From Bacteroidota bacterium (GTDB lineage: Bacteria; Bacteroidota; Ignavibacteria; Kapaibacteriales; UBA2268), in NCBI GenBank assembly GCA_024280675.1, contig JAJRPT010000164.1, positions 1-16,123 on the forward strand: DNA of 16,123 bases. Direction: 5' to 3'. Within the stretch, counting starts at the first letter, position 1. Each line of letters begins with the position of its first letter. A model generated the notes under the pieces. The model was not told the DNA's origin, made no database searches, and worked only from the letters and a program-made list of their open reading frames with translations. This document shows positions 1-8,306 of this stretch, one piece after another. The position numbers were made by a program, and so were the translations under genes.

Positions 1-252
1 GTTCTGACCGACGTGAAAATTCGCCAACTTGAAAAAGAAGGCAAAAGACTCACCGATGATGAAAAACAAGAAATTCGCCAACCTATTTTAGATAAATACG
101 AGGAGCAAGCCTCGCCCTATTATTCAACCGCACGCATTTGGGATGATGGAGTGATCGATCCTCTCGACACACGCATTGTCTTGGCTCTTGGGATTTCGGC
201 ATCTCTTAATGCACCAAAAGAAGAGGGGGGCTTTGGTATTTTTAGGATGTAG
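1..252 (+). CDS. Acyl-CoA carboxylase carboxyltransferase beta subunit, C-terminal fragment
   Basis: The frame is open from base 1 and ends at TAG (250-252), so this is the last 83 codons of a gene that starts left of the window. The end of the protein has the pattern YYSTARIWDDGVIDPLDTR, then SASLNAP and a terminal FGIFRM. This is the usual C-terminus of biotin-dependent acyl-CoA carboxylase carboxyltransferase subunits, closest in my recollection to methylcrotonyl-CoA carboxylase beta (MccB) and also similar to propionyl-CoA carboxylase beta. These enzymes move the carboxyl group from carboxybiotin to an acyl-CoA in leucine or odd-chain/branched acid breakdown. The exact substrate cannot be told from the fragment. 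The gene converges on trigger factor with an 80-nt gap (253-332), in which I see no strong terminator hairpin. Confidence 0.82.
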   Translation, partial: VLTDVKIRQLEKEGKRLTDDEKQEIRQPILDKYEEQASPYYSTARIWDDGVIDPLDTRIVLALGISASLNAPKEEGGFGIFRM

Positions 253-332
253 GCACATTAGCCCGCTCTCAGGATTTGTATGTAACTAAATCACGGACTG
301 AGATTAATTATGTAGATGGAACGACTCTGGAA

Positions 333-1637
333 TTATGTTGAATCTAAGTCTTCTAAATCATCAAAAGGAACTTCGTTTGTAATCGCAAAATCGAGAATAT
401 AATCGAGGACTTTGGTGGCAAGGATTTGTTGTTTCACATTATCATTCTTACGAAACATTTCAATTAGTTTCTGAGCGTCATTTCCAGTTCTTGTGGCTTC
501 GGTGTTTGCCAGTTGCTCAATATCAAAATCTTCGACTTCAATTCCTTCTGCTTCAATAATTTTACCACGAATCATCTCCCATTTCACATTGCGTAAAGCT
601 GAGGGGTGCATCTTCTCTCTGATTGTTGGGTCTTCAAGTAATTGGTCTGAACCAGGCATTTGCGAGAATTGATGCTGGTAATTTCTGAGCATCAAATCAA
701 TTGCGTTCTGAATGAAAGCGTCTGGGACATTGAAATTATTTTCATCGACGAGCTTTGACACAACTTGTTTTTCCATAGCAATGCGGGATTCTCTGTCCCA
801 CTTCTCTTGTAGGGAAAATTCAATATCATTTCGGAAATCATCTACAGTCTCAAACGCTTCTTTAGAATGCTCTTTGACAAAATCGTCTGAAAGCTCTTTG
901 GGGATAAGTTTTTGTACGTCATTGATTTGGATTTCATAGGCAAAGATTTCCTGGTCATCTTCTTTGTCTTCTTCGGCTTGAATGCTGGCTTGTTCTAGGT
1001 AGACTTTCTCACCAATTTTATGACCAAGGAGTGCGTCGATTAAGTCTTTGTCAGCCCTTTCGTCCTTGAGGTATAGGTTTTCTTCTATTGTTTCGTGATC
1101 TTCCAAAACATCTTTTGTCTTTGGGTCTACTCTTGTAAATGATACACCAACTACAAAGTTCTCATCATCGATACACTCTGCATCTTCGAATGTAGCATTT
1201 GCTTCCAATATTTTTTGAATTTCTGCTTCAACATCCTCATCGGTGATGGCGTGGACTGGCTCTTCGATTAAGATTCCTTTGTATTCACTGAGCGTAAACT
1301 CAGGGTATATTTCATAAGATATGGTGAGCTTTACTTCGCCATCAGACTTGTCAATATTTGTGATTGATGGCTGTCCAACTATGCTGATTTTGTCTTCTTC
1401 CACAATCTTTTGGAATTCGATTCTAGAGGCAAGCTCCAAAGCATCGGTTTCGATGGCCTGACCAAAATGTTTCTTTGCGATATGAAAAGGAATTTTACCC
1501 TTGCGAAAACCATGGAGCTGAAGTTTATTCTTTACTTCGTTATATGCTTGCTTGTAGTATGAATTAAATTCTTCATCCAATAGTGTTATCTCTAAATCTT
1601 GGACTCCACCTTCGGTCTTTAGTATTTTTCTTTCCAA
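333..1637 (-). CDS. tig: Trigger factor, ribosome-associated chaperone and peptidyl-prolyl isomerase
   Basis: Trigger factor binds the large ribosomal subunit at the exit tunnel and shields nascent chains in the cytoplasm. The 434-aa length is normal. The N-terminal ribosome-binding domain carries the signature GFRKGKIP at residues 43-50, the same numbers as the E. coli GFRxGxxP loop. That supports the TTG start at 1637, for which no nearby ATG competes. Residues about 150-240 fit the FKBP-like isomerase domain, which here holds an acidic stretch (EEDKEDDQ). The rest is the helical C-terminal chaperone domain, including PKELSDDFVKEH. The gene lies 125 nt downstream of tRNA-Leu on the same strand; I found no clear Bacteroidota-type promoter in the gap, so co-transcription with the tRNA is possible. 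No clpP or clpX follows. It ends with TAA, convergent to the carboxylase gene. Confidence 0.95.
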   Translation of the reverse strand: MERKILKTEGGVQDLEITLLDEEFNSYYKQAYNEVKNKLQLHGFRKGKIPFHIAKKHFGQAIETDALELASRIEFQKIVEEDKISIVGQPSITNIDKSDGEVKLTISYEIYPEFTLSEYKGILIEEPVHAITDEDVEAEIQKILEANATFEDAECIDDENFVVGVSFTRVDPKTKDVLEDHETIEENLYLKDERADKDLIDALLGHKIGEKVYLEQASIQAEEDKEDDQEIFAYEIQINDVQKLIPKELSDDFVKEHSKEAFETVDDFRNDIEFSLQEKWDRESRIAMEKQVVSKLVDENNFNVPDAFIQNAIDLMLRNYQHQFSQMPGSDQLLEDPTIREKMHPSALRNVKWEMIRGKIIEAEGIEVEDFDIEQLANTEATRTGNDAQKLIEMFRKNDNVKQQILATKVLDYILDFAITNEVPFDDLEDLDST

Positions 1638-1762
1638 TTTGCTGGCTCTTAGTTTGTCGATAGAAAAGGTGAAAATAACAAAACACCCGCCTATTTATTA
1701 TGAAAAACAAGAAAAACAACTTGCATTCATCAAAGGGGGCATTTGTCAATATTATTTTTTAG

Positions 1763-1846
1763 TACGGACGGAGAGACTCGAACTCTCACAAGGTTCCCCT
1801 TACTAGATCCTAAATCTAGCGCGTCTACCAATTCCGCCACATCCGC
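1763..1846 (-). tRNA. tRNA-Leu (anticodon UAG)
   Basis: The 84-nt minus-strand sequence folds as a class II tRNA. The acceptor GCGGATG pairs with CGTCCGT using G-U pairs at positions 1 and 6. The anticodon stem CTAGA/TCTAG encloses the loop TTTAGGA, with anticodon TAG at plus-strand 1810-1812. A long variable arm follows, then a T-arm with GTTCGAGTC and discriminator A. The bases after the discriminator are CTA, so CCA is not encoded and must be added by nucleotidyltransferase. The UAG anticodon reads CUN leucine codons. An A/T-rich tract follows the 3' end, and tig comes next on the same strand. Confidence 0.95.
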
Positions 1847-2046
1847 ATTCTTTTATAAAATAAATAAACATTTTCTTTTTCATCGATCGCCAAGAACTAG
1901 TAGGAGTCCCAGTCAAAAGAAGAAAACTACACCTTCTTGCTTATCTAAATTTTTATTTGCTCAAGAAATGTTAATTTGCCTAAAGTGAAAAAGCGATTTG
2001 TTTCTTGGAAAATATAAGAAGAACAAAATTATCAAATAAATTTTAT

Positions 2047-3429
2047 ATGAGCAAAGAAGAAAATAAAAAGATTTTAATTGTGGGCGGAGGAGTTGCGGGA
2101 TGCGTGGCTTTGTGTGAGTGTGTGAAAAAGGGTTTTGATGTGGTATTGTGCGAATCGGCAAGTTCGCCTGGGGGGAGGATGAACTCGAGAAATGACAGAG
2201 TGACCGGCGACCAGGTCGATAATGGACAGCATCTGATAATGGGTGCCTATCATGTTTTTCTTAGCTTTATTGATGATTTGGGGTTGATGAGTTCACTCGA
2301 TATCCAAGATAAGCTGAGGGTTCCGTCTTTGAGGGACGGAAAAGAAATATGTTTGGAAAAGAAAGTAAAAGGGCAAATTGGAACGCTCGGAGCAATATTG
2401 TTTTTGGAAGAACTTAGTCTGTTGGATAAGCTTTTGGCAATGAAAATGATTGCAAAGCTAAGACTTGGAATCTTAAAATATGCGGGGAAAACTTGTGGAG
2501 AACTTTTCGGTGCAGAAGATCAAAACGAACGAGTTGTAGAAATTCTATGGGAACCGGTAATCCTTGCGACACTGAATACAAAAGCGGCTATGGCCTCCGC
2601 TGAATTATTTGCAGAAGTTATTAAGCAAGTCTTTTTGGGTAATGACTTTAATTCAAATATGATTATACCAAAATGTGGGTTAAATAACTTGTTTTCTCCA
2701 CTAGAAAATTGGACAAAAGAAAACACAAAAGATAATCAAAGGGTTGAAATATTATTGAATACTACGGTTAAATCCTTGATCTTCGAAGACGGGAAATGTG
2801 TTGGAATCAGGACTGCAAAAGCAGAGGAGATTTATGCAGATTTTATTATCACTACTCTTCCCCCAGACAGAACAAGCAAGTTGTTACAAAATGTAAAAGT
2901 AGAAGCAGAAGTAAAAACAAATGTAGAAAAATTATTAAATGAACTAGACTTTTCTCCAATCATCTCTGTTTACTTGTGGTTGGACAAAATATTCTTAGAG
3001 GAAAAAATGCTGGGGCTTTTGAACACTCAGACTCAGTGGATATTCTCTAAAAGAAATAATAGAGTAAAAAGTGCAAATACAAAAGAATATCCAGAATTTA
3101 TTAGTGCTACAATTTCTGCTGGTGATGTGCTTATGAAAATGCCGTCTGGAGATTTGGCAAATTTATGTCTTGAGGATATTCAAAGAAATATTGCAAAGGC
3201 AAAAAATGCTAAGTTATTGCATTATAAAGTGATTCGCCAAAAACATGCAACAATATCTCAAACTCCAAGAACAGATGAAATTAGAAAAAATATTCAAAGA
3301 ATAAACCTTGAAGAGAATAACAATTTGCTCTTGGCGGGCGATTGGACTTGGACTGGACTGCCAGCCACTATTGAATCGGCGGCAATAAGTGGGCGGGATG
3401 CGGCAGCTAGGATAAACAACTCAAATTAG
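2047..3429 (+). CDS. hpnE: HpnE-like FAD-dependent hydroxysqualene dehydroxylase / squalene-associated desaturase
   Basis: This is a 460-aa flavoprotein of the amine-oxidase/phytoene-desaturase superfamily. The Rossmann dinucleotide motif VGGGVAG is at residues 12-18. The HpnE-type signature DNGQHLIMGAYH starts at residue 58. A central WEPVILATLNTKAAMASAELF block and the C-terminal FAD motif LAGDWTWTGLPATIESAAISG follow. In known pathways HpnE reduces hydroxysqualene to squalene after HpnC and HpnD; neither partner is in the window, so a related carotenoid-type desaturase remains possible. I chose ATG 2047 over an upstream in-frame TTG (2005), because the FAD motif then begins about 12 residues in, as usual. 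Its last nine bases overlap the end of coaBC on the other strand. Confidence 0.8.
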   Translation: MSKEENKKILIVGGGVAGCVALCECVKKGFDVVLCESASSPGGRMNSRNDRVTGDQVDNGQHLIMGAYHVFLSFIDDLGLMSSLDIQDKLRVPSLRDGKEICLEKKVKGQIGTLGAILFLEELSLLDKLLAMKMIAKLRLGILKYAGKTCGELFGAEDQNERVVEILWEPVILATLNTKAAMASAELFAEVIKQVFLGNDFNSNMIIPKCGLNNLFSPLENWTKENTKDNQRVEILLNTTVKSLIFEDGKCVGIRTAKAEEIYADFIITTLPPDRTSKLLQNVKVEAEVKTNVEKLLNELDFSPIISVYLWLDKIFLEEKMLGLLNTQTQWIFSKRNNRVKSANTKEYPEFISATISAGDVLMKMPSGDLANLCLEDIQRNIAKAKNAKLLHYKVIRQKHATISQTPRTDEIRKNIQRINLEENNNLLLAGDWTWTGLPATIESAAISGRDAAARINNSN

Positions 3430-4779
3430 CAAAGAAATAGTTTTCAGGATTTCGAGGGCACATTTCTGTTTTGTCGCTGGCTCAAAAGAAGTTGATTCTC
3501 TATTTTTATTAATAATTGTGATTGTGTTTTTGTCTCCAGAAAAACCAGAGTCTTTCTGATTTGCCATATTCAACACTATCAAATCACAATTCTTTGATTC
3601 TAATTTTTTGATGGCATTGTCTACTCCATTTTCTGATTCGAGGGCAAAACCACAAACAATTTGACCAGCTTTCTTATTTTCTCCAACAGCACGAAGAATG
3701 TCAGGGTTTTTTACTAAATTTATTATTGCTTTATCTGCTGAACTTTCTTTTTTAATTTTCCCAGAATAAATTTCTTCGGGACGAAAATCTGAGACCGCAG
3801 CCGTCATAATGAAAATATCTTGCTTGTCTGCAATTTTGATTACTTCGTCATACATTTGCTTTGCCGATTGGGTGAGGATTGTATTGACTCCACTAGGTGA
3901 CTCTAAGTGAACTTTCCCAGAAATGAGGGTCACATTACCGCCCACCCTCTGGGCCAAAGAAGCAATCGCATATCCCATCTTCCCACTAGAAAAGTTTGAG
4001 ATAAAGCGAACATCGTCAATTTTTTCAATCGTTGGACCGGCTGTAATTAAAATGTTTTTTCCAAAAAGAGGTGACAACTCTGATTCGGCTTTTAATTTAT
4101 CAAACTCAAGCTCTGCATCGAAATCTACTTTTGCATCATCACTGAATTTCAGCTCATCGTCAATTTGGGAGATTTTTTCTTGTACACTTTTTGGACTAAC
4201 AATCTTTTGACCAGAAAGGATGTTGATTAAACTTTCTAGTAAATTCTCTGGCTCGGGAAGTCGCCCCGTTCCAGTTAATCCAGAAGACAATTCCCCCTGT
4301 TCAGGTTCAATAATGTGATAGTTATAAGATTTTAATGTGGTAATATTTTTCACAGTTGCAGGATTTTCCCACATTGTGTAATCCATTGCAGGTGCGATAA
4401 TTAGTGGAGTTGCTGTGGGCAGAGAAGTTGCCAAAACAATGAGTGCGGTGTCGCATATTCCATTTGCCAGCTTGCCCAAAGAAGAAGCCGAACATGGAGC
4501 AATAATCATGGCATCACACTTGTGGGCAAGACTCACATGCCAGGCACCGTCTGAGGAATAACTGCGGTCAAACATATCTGAGATGACATGATTCCCACTG
4601 AGATTTGCCAGCACATCTGGTGTTACGAACCTTTTGGCAGATTCGGTCATAATGCAATAAACATCTGCACCTTCTTTTTTAAGAAGGCGGACTAAAAAAG
4701 GTAATTTGTAGGCAGAGATTGACCCGCTTACGCCCAGAAGAATTGTTTTATTGACAAGAATGTTTTTCACAAAGGGCAA
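3421..4779 (-). CDS. coaBC: Bifunctional phosphopantothenoylcysteine decarboxylase / phosphopantothenate-cysteine ligase
   Basis: CoaBC performs two successive steps of coenzyme A synthesis: ligation of cysteine to 4'-phosphopantothenate, then FMN-dependent decarboxylation. The N-terminal CoaC half has ILLGVSGSISAYK, the catalytic His in AWHVSLAHK (H81), IIAPCSASSLGKLANG, PAMDYTMW (130-136) and ELSSGLTGTGRLPEP (163-177). The CoaB half starts near residue 240 with ILITAGPT and has SNFSSGKMG (261-269) and later a KIKKE segment. At 452 aa it is slightly long because of an acidic linker (about 190-238). Where E. coli CoaC has PAMN and a catalytic Cys in ACG, this protein has PAMD and SSG, a variant I recall from Bacteroidota. 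The start is TTG 4779; GTG at 4770 is an alternative. The gene is divergent from mgtE, and the pair share 99 nt of upstream DNA. Confidence 0.93.
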   Translation of the reverse strand: MPFVKNILVNKTILLGVSGSISAYKLPFLVRLLKKEGADVYCIMTESAKRFVTPDVLANLSGNHVISDMFDRSYSSDGAWHVSLAHKCDAMIIAPCSASSLGKLANGICDTALIVLATSLPTATPLIIAPAMDYTMWENPATVKNITTLKSYNYHIIEPEQGELSSGLTGTGRLPEPENLLESLINILSGQKIVSPKSVQEKISQIDDELKFSDDAKVDFDAELEFDKLKAESELSPLFGKNILITAGPTIEKIDDVRFISNFSSGKMGYAIASLAQRVGGNVTLISGKVHLESPSGVNTILTQSAKQMYDEVIKIADKQDIFIMTAAVSDFRPEEIYSGKIKKESSADKAIINLVKNPDILRAVGENKKAGQIVCGFALESENGVDNAIKKLESKNCDLIVLNMANQKDSGFSGDKNTITIINKNRESTSFEPATKQKCALEILKTISLLI

Positions 4780-4878
4780 ATTAGTGAAATTGCTTTTGAT
4801 AATCTATTTGAAAAATATATTTAATATAGCTTAAATTGCCATAAGTCAGAATTGGAATTTCCTAATAGAAAAGAATCT

Positions 4879-6228
4879 ATGCTAACAGATTTATTAAAAC
4901 CAGAAATTGAAGAGTTGATTGCCAAGCGGGCTTGGGGCGAGTTAAAAGATGGACTCTCCTCTTGGCATTCGGCCGAAGTTGCTGATTTATTGCTTAGCAT
5001 TGACAGGCAAGACAGAGTGCTTCTCTACAGAGTATTGCCAAGGGATTTTGCTGCAGATGTTTTTGCTGAATTCGACCAAGATGATTCCGAATCTTTGCTC
5101 GAGAGCTTAACTGATGCTGAAACCAGAGAGCTGCTCGAAGATCTCTCACCCGATGACAGAACAGCTCTTCTGGAGGAACTGCCAGCCGAAGTTACTCGTA
5201 AGCTACTCAGTATGCTGTCTCCATCGGATTTGAAGGAAGCCAGACTTTTGCTGGGTTATCCCGAAGATTCGGTCGGAAGGCTTATGACTCCTGACTTTAT
5301 TTCGGTAAAAGAAGATTGGACTGTTGCTCAAACTCTTTCTCACATTCGAAAATATGGGAAAGATTCCGAGACTCTTTATAGAATTTATGTTCGGGATGAA
5401 AAAGGAAAATTGATTGACGATATAATGTTAAGAAATTTAATTCTTGCAGATGAGAAAGAAAAGATTTCCAGCTTGATGGACTATAATGTTGTCTCAATTC
5501 CAGCCTCACATGACCAAGAGGAAGCCGTCCGGTATATGGACAAATACGATGTGATGGCTCTGCCGGTGGTGGATTCCCAAGGGAAGTTGCTGGGAATTGT
5601 TACATTCGATGATGTGATGGATGTGCATGCCGAAGAAGTTACAGAGGATTTTCAAAAGTTGGGCGGGGTCAATCCCGTTGATCAAGCCTATCTCAGTGCC
5701 TCGGTTCCAAAGATGATAATGAAAAGATTTCCTTGGCTTTTGGCACTTGTTCTTGTGAATTTCTTGACAGCAGGTGTTATTGATTTTTATAGTGATGTGA
5801 CGCTTGCAGTCGTGGCCCTGGCTTCCTTTATTCCCTTGCTCATTGGTACGGCTGGGAATTCTGGGACTCAGTCGGCAACCCTTATCATTCGTGGGCTTGC
5901 AGTGGGGGAGGTTCGTACAAAAGATTTGCCTAAGATTCTCAGAAAAGAACTAAGTGTTGGGCTTTCGCTTGGAGTAATTTTTGGGCTTGTTACATATTTA
6001 AGAGGAATGTTCGAGGGGCAAGATAAGCTAGATTTGGCATTAGTTATTTCTCTTACAATGCTGGTTCTTGTTGTTTGGGCAAATCTCATAGGCGCGGTTC
6101 TTCCAATTATACTGGCAAAATTAAAACTCGACCCAGCAGTCATTTCCAGCCCACTCATAGCCACGCTCATCGACGTGACGGGAATACTTATCTATTATAA
6201 TATTGCGATTTACATTCTTAATCTATGA
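4879..6228 (+). CDS. mgtE: MgtE magnesium channel/transporter
   Basis: MgtE is an inner-membrane Mg2+-selective channel gated by intracellular Mg2+. The 449-residue protein has the full domain order: an acidic helical N domain (to about residue 125) with DLSPDDRTALLEELP, paired CBS domains (about 130-255) with VGRLMTPDFISV and VVDSQGKLLGIVTFDDVMDV, and a membrane domain of about five helices from about residue 280. The channel signature PLLIGTAGNSGTQSATLIIRG is present. The conserved pore aspartate lies in SSPLIATLIDVTG and is residue 432, the number I recall for T. thermophilus MgtE. ATG 4879 is preferred over an in-frame TTG at 4852 because it matches the family's N-terminus. The gene ends with TGA, 112 nt before rrf2, and the suf promoter lies in that gap. 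Confidence 0.94.
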   Translation: MLTDLLKPEIEELIAKRAWGELKDGLSSWHSAEVADLLLSIDRQDRVLLYRVLPRDFAADVFAEFDQDDSESLLESLTDAETRELLEDLSPDDRTALLEELPAEVTRKLLSMLSPSDLKEARLLLGYPEDSVGRLMTPDFISVKEDWTVAQTLSHIRKYGKDSETLYRIYVRDEKGKLIDDIMLRNLILADEKEKISSLMDYNVVSIPASHDQEEAVRYMDKYDVMALPVVDSQGKLLGIVTFDDVMDVHAEEVTEDFQKLGGVNPVDQAYLSASVPKMIMKRFPWLLALVLVNFLTAGVIDFYSDVTLAVVALASFIPLLIGTAGNSGTQSATLIIRGLAVGEVRTKDLPKILRKELSVGLSLGVIFGLVTYLRGMFEGQDKLDLALVISLTMLVLVVWANLIGAVLPIILAKLKLDPAVISSPLIATLIDVTGILIYYNIAIYILNL

Positions 6229-6260
6229 TTTTGGAATAATAATAATTTTTTCTTTACTTT

Positions 6261-6282
6261 TATTTCAATAAAGAGTGAAATA
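6261..6282 (+). promoter_or_regulatory. Candidate Rrf2/IscR operator, 7-bp perfect inverted repeat
   Basis: TATTTCA (6261-6267) and TGAAATA (6276-6282) are perfect inverted arms around an 8-nt centre. The site covers the predicted -33 element and ends 4 nt before the -7 element of the suf promoter, where a repressor dimer would block polymerase. Rrf2 regulators bind partly palindromic sites of roughly this length. The assignment to this regulator is inference from position. Confidence 0.45.
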
Positions 6283-6294
6283 GTCGTATATTTG
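6263..6294 (+). promoter_or_regulatory. Predicted Bacteroidota-type promoter of the suf operon
   Basis: TTTC (6263-6266), a 20-nt spacer and TATATTTG (6287-6294) match the Bacteroidota sigma-A pattern TTTG-N19/20-TAnnTTTG with one mismatch in the -33 element. Transcription would start near 6300, leaving a 5' leader of about 40 nt before the rrf2 ATG at 6341. Confidence 0.55.
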
Positions 6295-6340
6295 CAAGGT
6301 CTAGGAAAAGTATAATTAAATAATTGGTGAAAGTGGTTCT

Positions 6341-6763
6341 ATGTTAAGGTTGTCGAAGAAGATTGAATACGGGATTTTTGCTCTGCAATATCTCGCAGAA
6401 AATAATGATAAGCTGATTACTGCCAAGGAGATAGCTGAGCAACTTGATATTTCATTTGAGTTTCTTTCTAAGACCTTGCAAGCTCTCAAGAAAAATGATT
6501 TGGTAAATACAATTCAAGGAATGAAAGGAGGATATGCACTTGCCGATTCGCCCGATAATATTTCGCTCATGCAAATAATCCAAGCACTTGAGCATCATCC
6601 AGACATAGTTGAGTGCTTCAATTCTGAGACATGCCAAAGAGAAGAGTTCTGCTCTATTCGTAGCCCAATGCACGTTATCCAACATAAAATTAATGATATA
6701 TTTAATGAAATGAAACTAACTGACTTCCTCTTGGGCAACAAAGTGCAGATTAGTTTAGGCTGA
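6341..6763 (+). CDS. Rrf2-family Fe-S-type transcriptional regulator (IscR/SufR-like)
   Basis: This 140-aa protein is of normal Rrf2 length. The N-terminal winged helix-turn-helix includes LSKKIEYGIFALQYLAE, TAKEIAEQLDISFEFLSKTL and GMKGGYALA. Three cysteines fall at residues 92, 98 and 104 with C-x5-C-x5-C spacing, exactly the positions of the [2Fe-2S] ligands of E. coli IscR. IscR's fourth ligand is His107, but here residue 107 is Arg and the nearest downstream His is 111. As first gene of the suf operon it probably senses Fe-S status and controls its own operon; whether by repression or activation cannot be read from sequence. The inverted repeat at 6261-6282 is its likely site. The gene ends in TGA 21 nt before sufB. 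Confidence 0.88.
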   Translation: MLRLSKKIEYGIFALQYLAENNDKLITAKEIAEQLDISFEFLSKTLQALKKNDLVNTIQGMKGGYALADSPDNISLMQIIQALEHHPDIVECFNSETCQREEFCSIRSPMHVIQHKINDIFNEMKLTDFLLGNKVQISLG

Positions 6764-6784
6764 AAGGTTGACCTTATATTTAAT

Positions 6785-8233
6785 ATGAAACAAGAACAAG
6801 AAATACTGGAGGATTTAGGCTCCAAAGAATATGAATACGGCTTTGTGACCGAAATTGAACAAGAGTTTGCACCAAAAGGACTTTCTGCCGACATTGTGCG
6901 TTTTATTTCAAACAAAAATGATGAACCAAGATGGTTGCTCGATTGGAGGCTGGAGGCTTATAGTTTATGGCTGGAGATGAAAGAACCCAATTGGGCAAAA
7001 CTGAAGATTCCCAAAATTGATTATAACGATGCCTATTATTACGCTGCACCCAAACAAGAAGGTGAGAAACCAAAAAGCCTAGATGAAGTAGACCCAGAGC
7101 TTTTGGATACTTTCAAAAAACTTGGAATATCTGTTGGAGAGCAAAAAAGACTAACTGGAGTTGCCGTAGATGTGGTAATAGACTCGGTCTCGCTCGGAAC
7201 AACGTTCAAAGAAACGTTGGCCGAAAAGGGAATTATTTTCTGCTCGCTTTCCGATGCGGTCAAGGAACATCCAGAACTGGTTAAACAATATTTGGGTTCT
7301 GTTGTTCCCGTTACAGATAATTTCTTCACTGCTCTGAACTCTGCCGTATTTTCTGATGGATCGTTTTGTTATATCCCAAAGGGTGTGCGTTGCCCGATGG
7401 AACTCTCTACTTATTTCCGGATAAATGCGGCAATGACTGGGCAGTTTGAGCGTACTTTGATTATTGCAGATGATGACTCTTATGTTTCCTATTTGGAAGG
7501 ATGCACGGCTCCGATGAGAGATGAAAATCAGCTTCATGCCGCCGTTGTGGAAATCATTGCACATAAAAATGCTGATGTGAAATACTCAACGGTTCAGAAT
7601 TGGTATCCTGGGAGTAAAGATGGCAAAGGTGGAATATTTAATTTTGTGACAAAAAGAGGTATTTGTGAGGGTTCGGGCTCAAAAATATCTTGGACTCAAG
7701 TCGAGACCGGCTCGGCAATAACTTGGAAATACCCAAGCTGTATACTCAAAGGTGATTATTCCGTTGGAGAATTCTATTCGGTTGCTGTGACTAACAATTT
7801 CCAACAAGCCGATACTGGCTCGAAAATGATTCACCTGGGACGGAATACAAAATCAAAAATTATTTCCAAAGGAATTTCTGCTGGGGAATCTAATAATTCA
7901 TATCGTGGACTTGTTCATATTAACAAAAAAGCCAAGAATGCTCGCAATTATACCCAGTGTGATTCTTTGCTCTTGGGGTCTAAGTGCGGGGCTCATACCT
8001 ATCCTTATATTGAGGTGAACAACTCTTCGGGGATAGTTGAGCATGAGGCGACCACGTCGAAGGTTTCCGAAGATATTTTGTTTTATTGCAAGCAAAGAGG
8101 GATGTCAGAAGAAGATGCCGTGGCGTTGATTATCAACGGGTTTGCAAAAGAAGTATTGCGTCAAATGCCTATGGAATTTGCAGTCGAAGCACAGAAATTA
8201 TTGGCACTCAGTCTGGAAGGATCGGTGGGATAG
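6785..8233 (+). CDS. sufB: Fe-S cluster assembly scaffold protein SufB
   Basis: SufB is the scaffold subunit of the cytoplasmic SufBC2D complex, on which new Fe-S clusters form. The 482-aa length matches the family. Visible signatures include EPRWLLDWRLEAY near residue 50, FCYIPKGVRCPMELSTYFRIN, YLEGCTAPMRDENQLHAAVVE and STVQNWYPG in the beta-helix core. The C-terminal NYTQCDSLLLGSKCGAHTYPYIEVNN holds C392, which aligns with the cysteine regarded as essential in E. coli SufB, and C401. HEATTSKVSEDILFYCKQRG follows. The start at ATG 6785 has no Shine-Dalgarno sequence and lies 21 nt after rrf2. Unlike the tight sufC-sufT part of the operon, sufB is separated from sufC by the DUF4259 gene. Confidence 0.97.
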   Translation: MKQEQEILEDLGSKEYEYGFVTEIEQEFAPKGLSADIVRFISNKNDEPRWLLDWRLEAYSLWLEMKEPNWAKLKIPKIDYNDAYYYAAPKQEGEKPKSLDEVDPELLDTFKKLGISVGEQKRLTGVAVDVVIDSVSLGTTFKETLAEKGIIFCSLSDAVKEHPELVKQYLGSVVPVTDNFFTALNSAVFSDGSFCYIPKGVRCPMELSTYFRINAAMTGQFERTLIIADDDSYVSYLEGCTAPMRDENQLHAAVVEIIAHKNADVKYSTVQNWYPGSKDGKGGIFNFVTKRGICEGSGSKISWTQVETGSAITWKYPSCILKGDYSVGEFYSVAVTNNFQQADTGSKMIHLGRNTKSKIISKGISAGESNNSYRGLVHINKKAKNARNYTQCDSLLLGSKCGAHTYPYIEVNNSSGIVEHEATTSKVSEDILFYCKQRGMSEEDAVALIINGFAKEVLRQMPMEFAVEAQKLLALSLEGSVG

Positions 8234-8256
8234 TCACATTGTGGTATTTTAATTTA

Positions 8257-8279
8257 TCATTCCAGTTTGTCTGGAATCA
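8257..8279. repeat. Small palindrome (REP-like), copy 1
   Basis: ATTCCAG (8259-8265), loop TTTGT and CTGGAAT (8271-8277) form a 7-bp stem within ATCATTCC...GGAATCA. It lies in the sufB/DUF4259 gap. The reverse complement of a second palindrome at 8747-8770 has the same plan: TCATTC, a similar loop (CTTGT), GAATC. No T-tract follows, so it is not an obvious terminator. Confidence 0.6.
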
Positions 8280-8306
8280 AGAAAATGAGAGTTAAAAGAG
8301 AAAAAA

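Noticed and set aside
2005..2046. Upstream TTG start for the HpnE-like gene
   Set aside because: It would add 14 residues before the FAD-binding motif that no family member needs; ATG 2047 puts the motif at the usual place.
4852..4878. Upstream TTG start for mgtE
   Set aside because: ATG 4879 gives the normal N-terminus and places the pore Asp at 432.
6341..8233. rrf2 and sufB lie in the same frame, separated by one TGA, suggesting recoding (UGA as Gly) or a fusion
   Set aside because: mgtE and coaBC also end at TGA at normal family lengths, none of the long genes has an internal TGA, and SufB has its own ATG and full length. A shared frame has a one-in-three chance.
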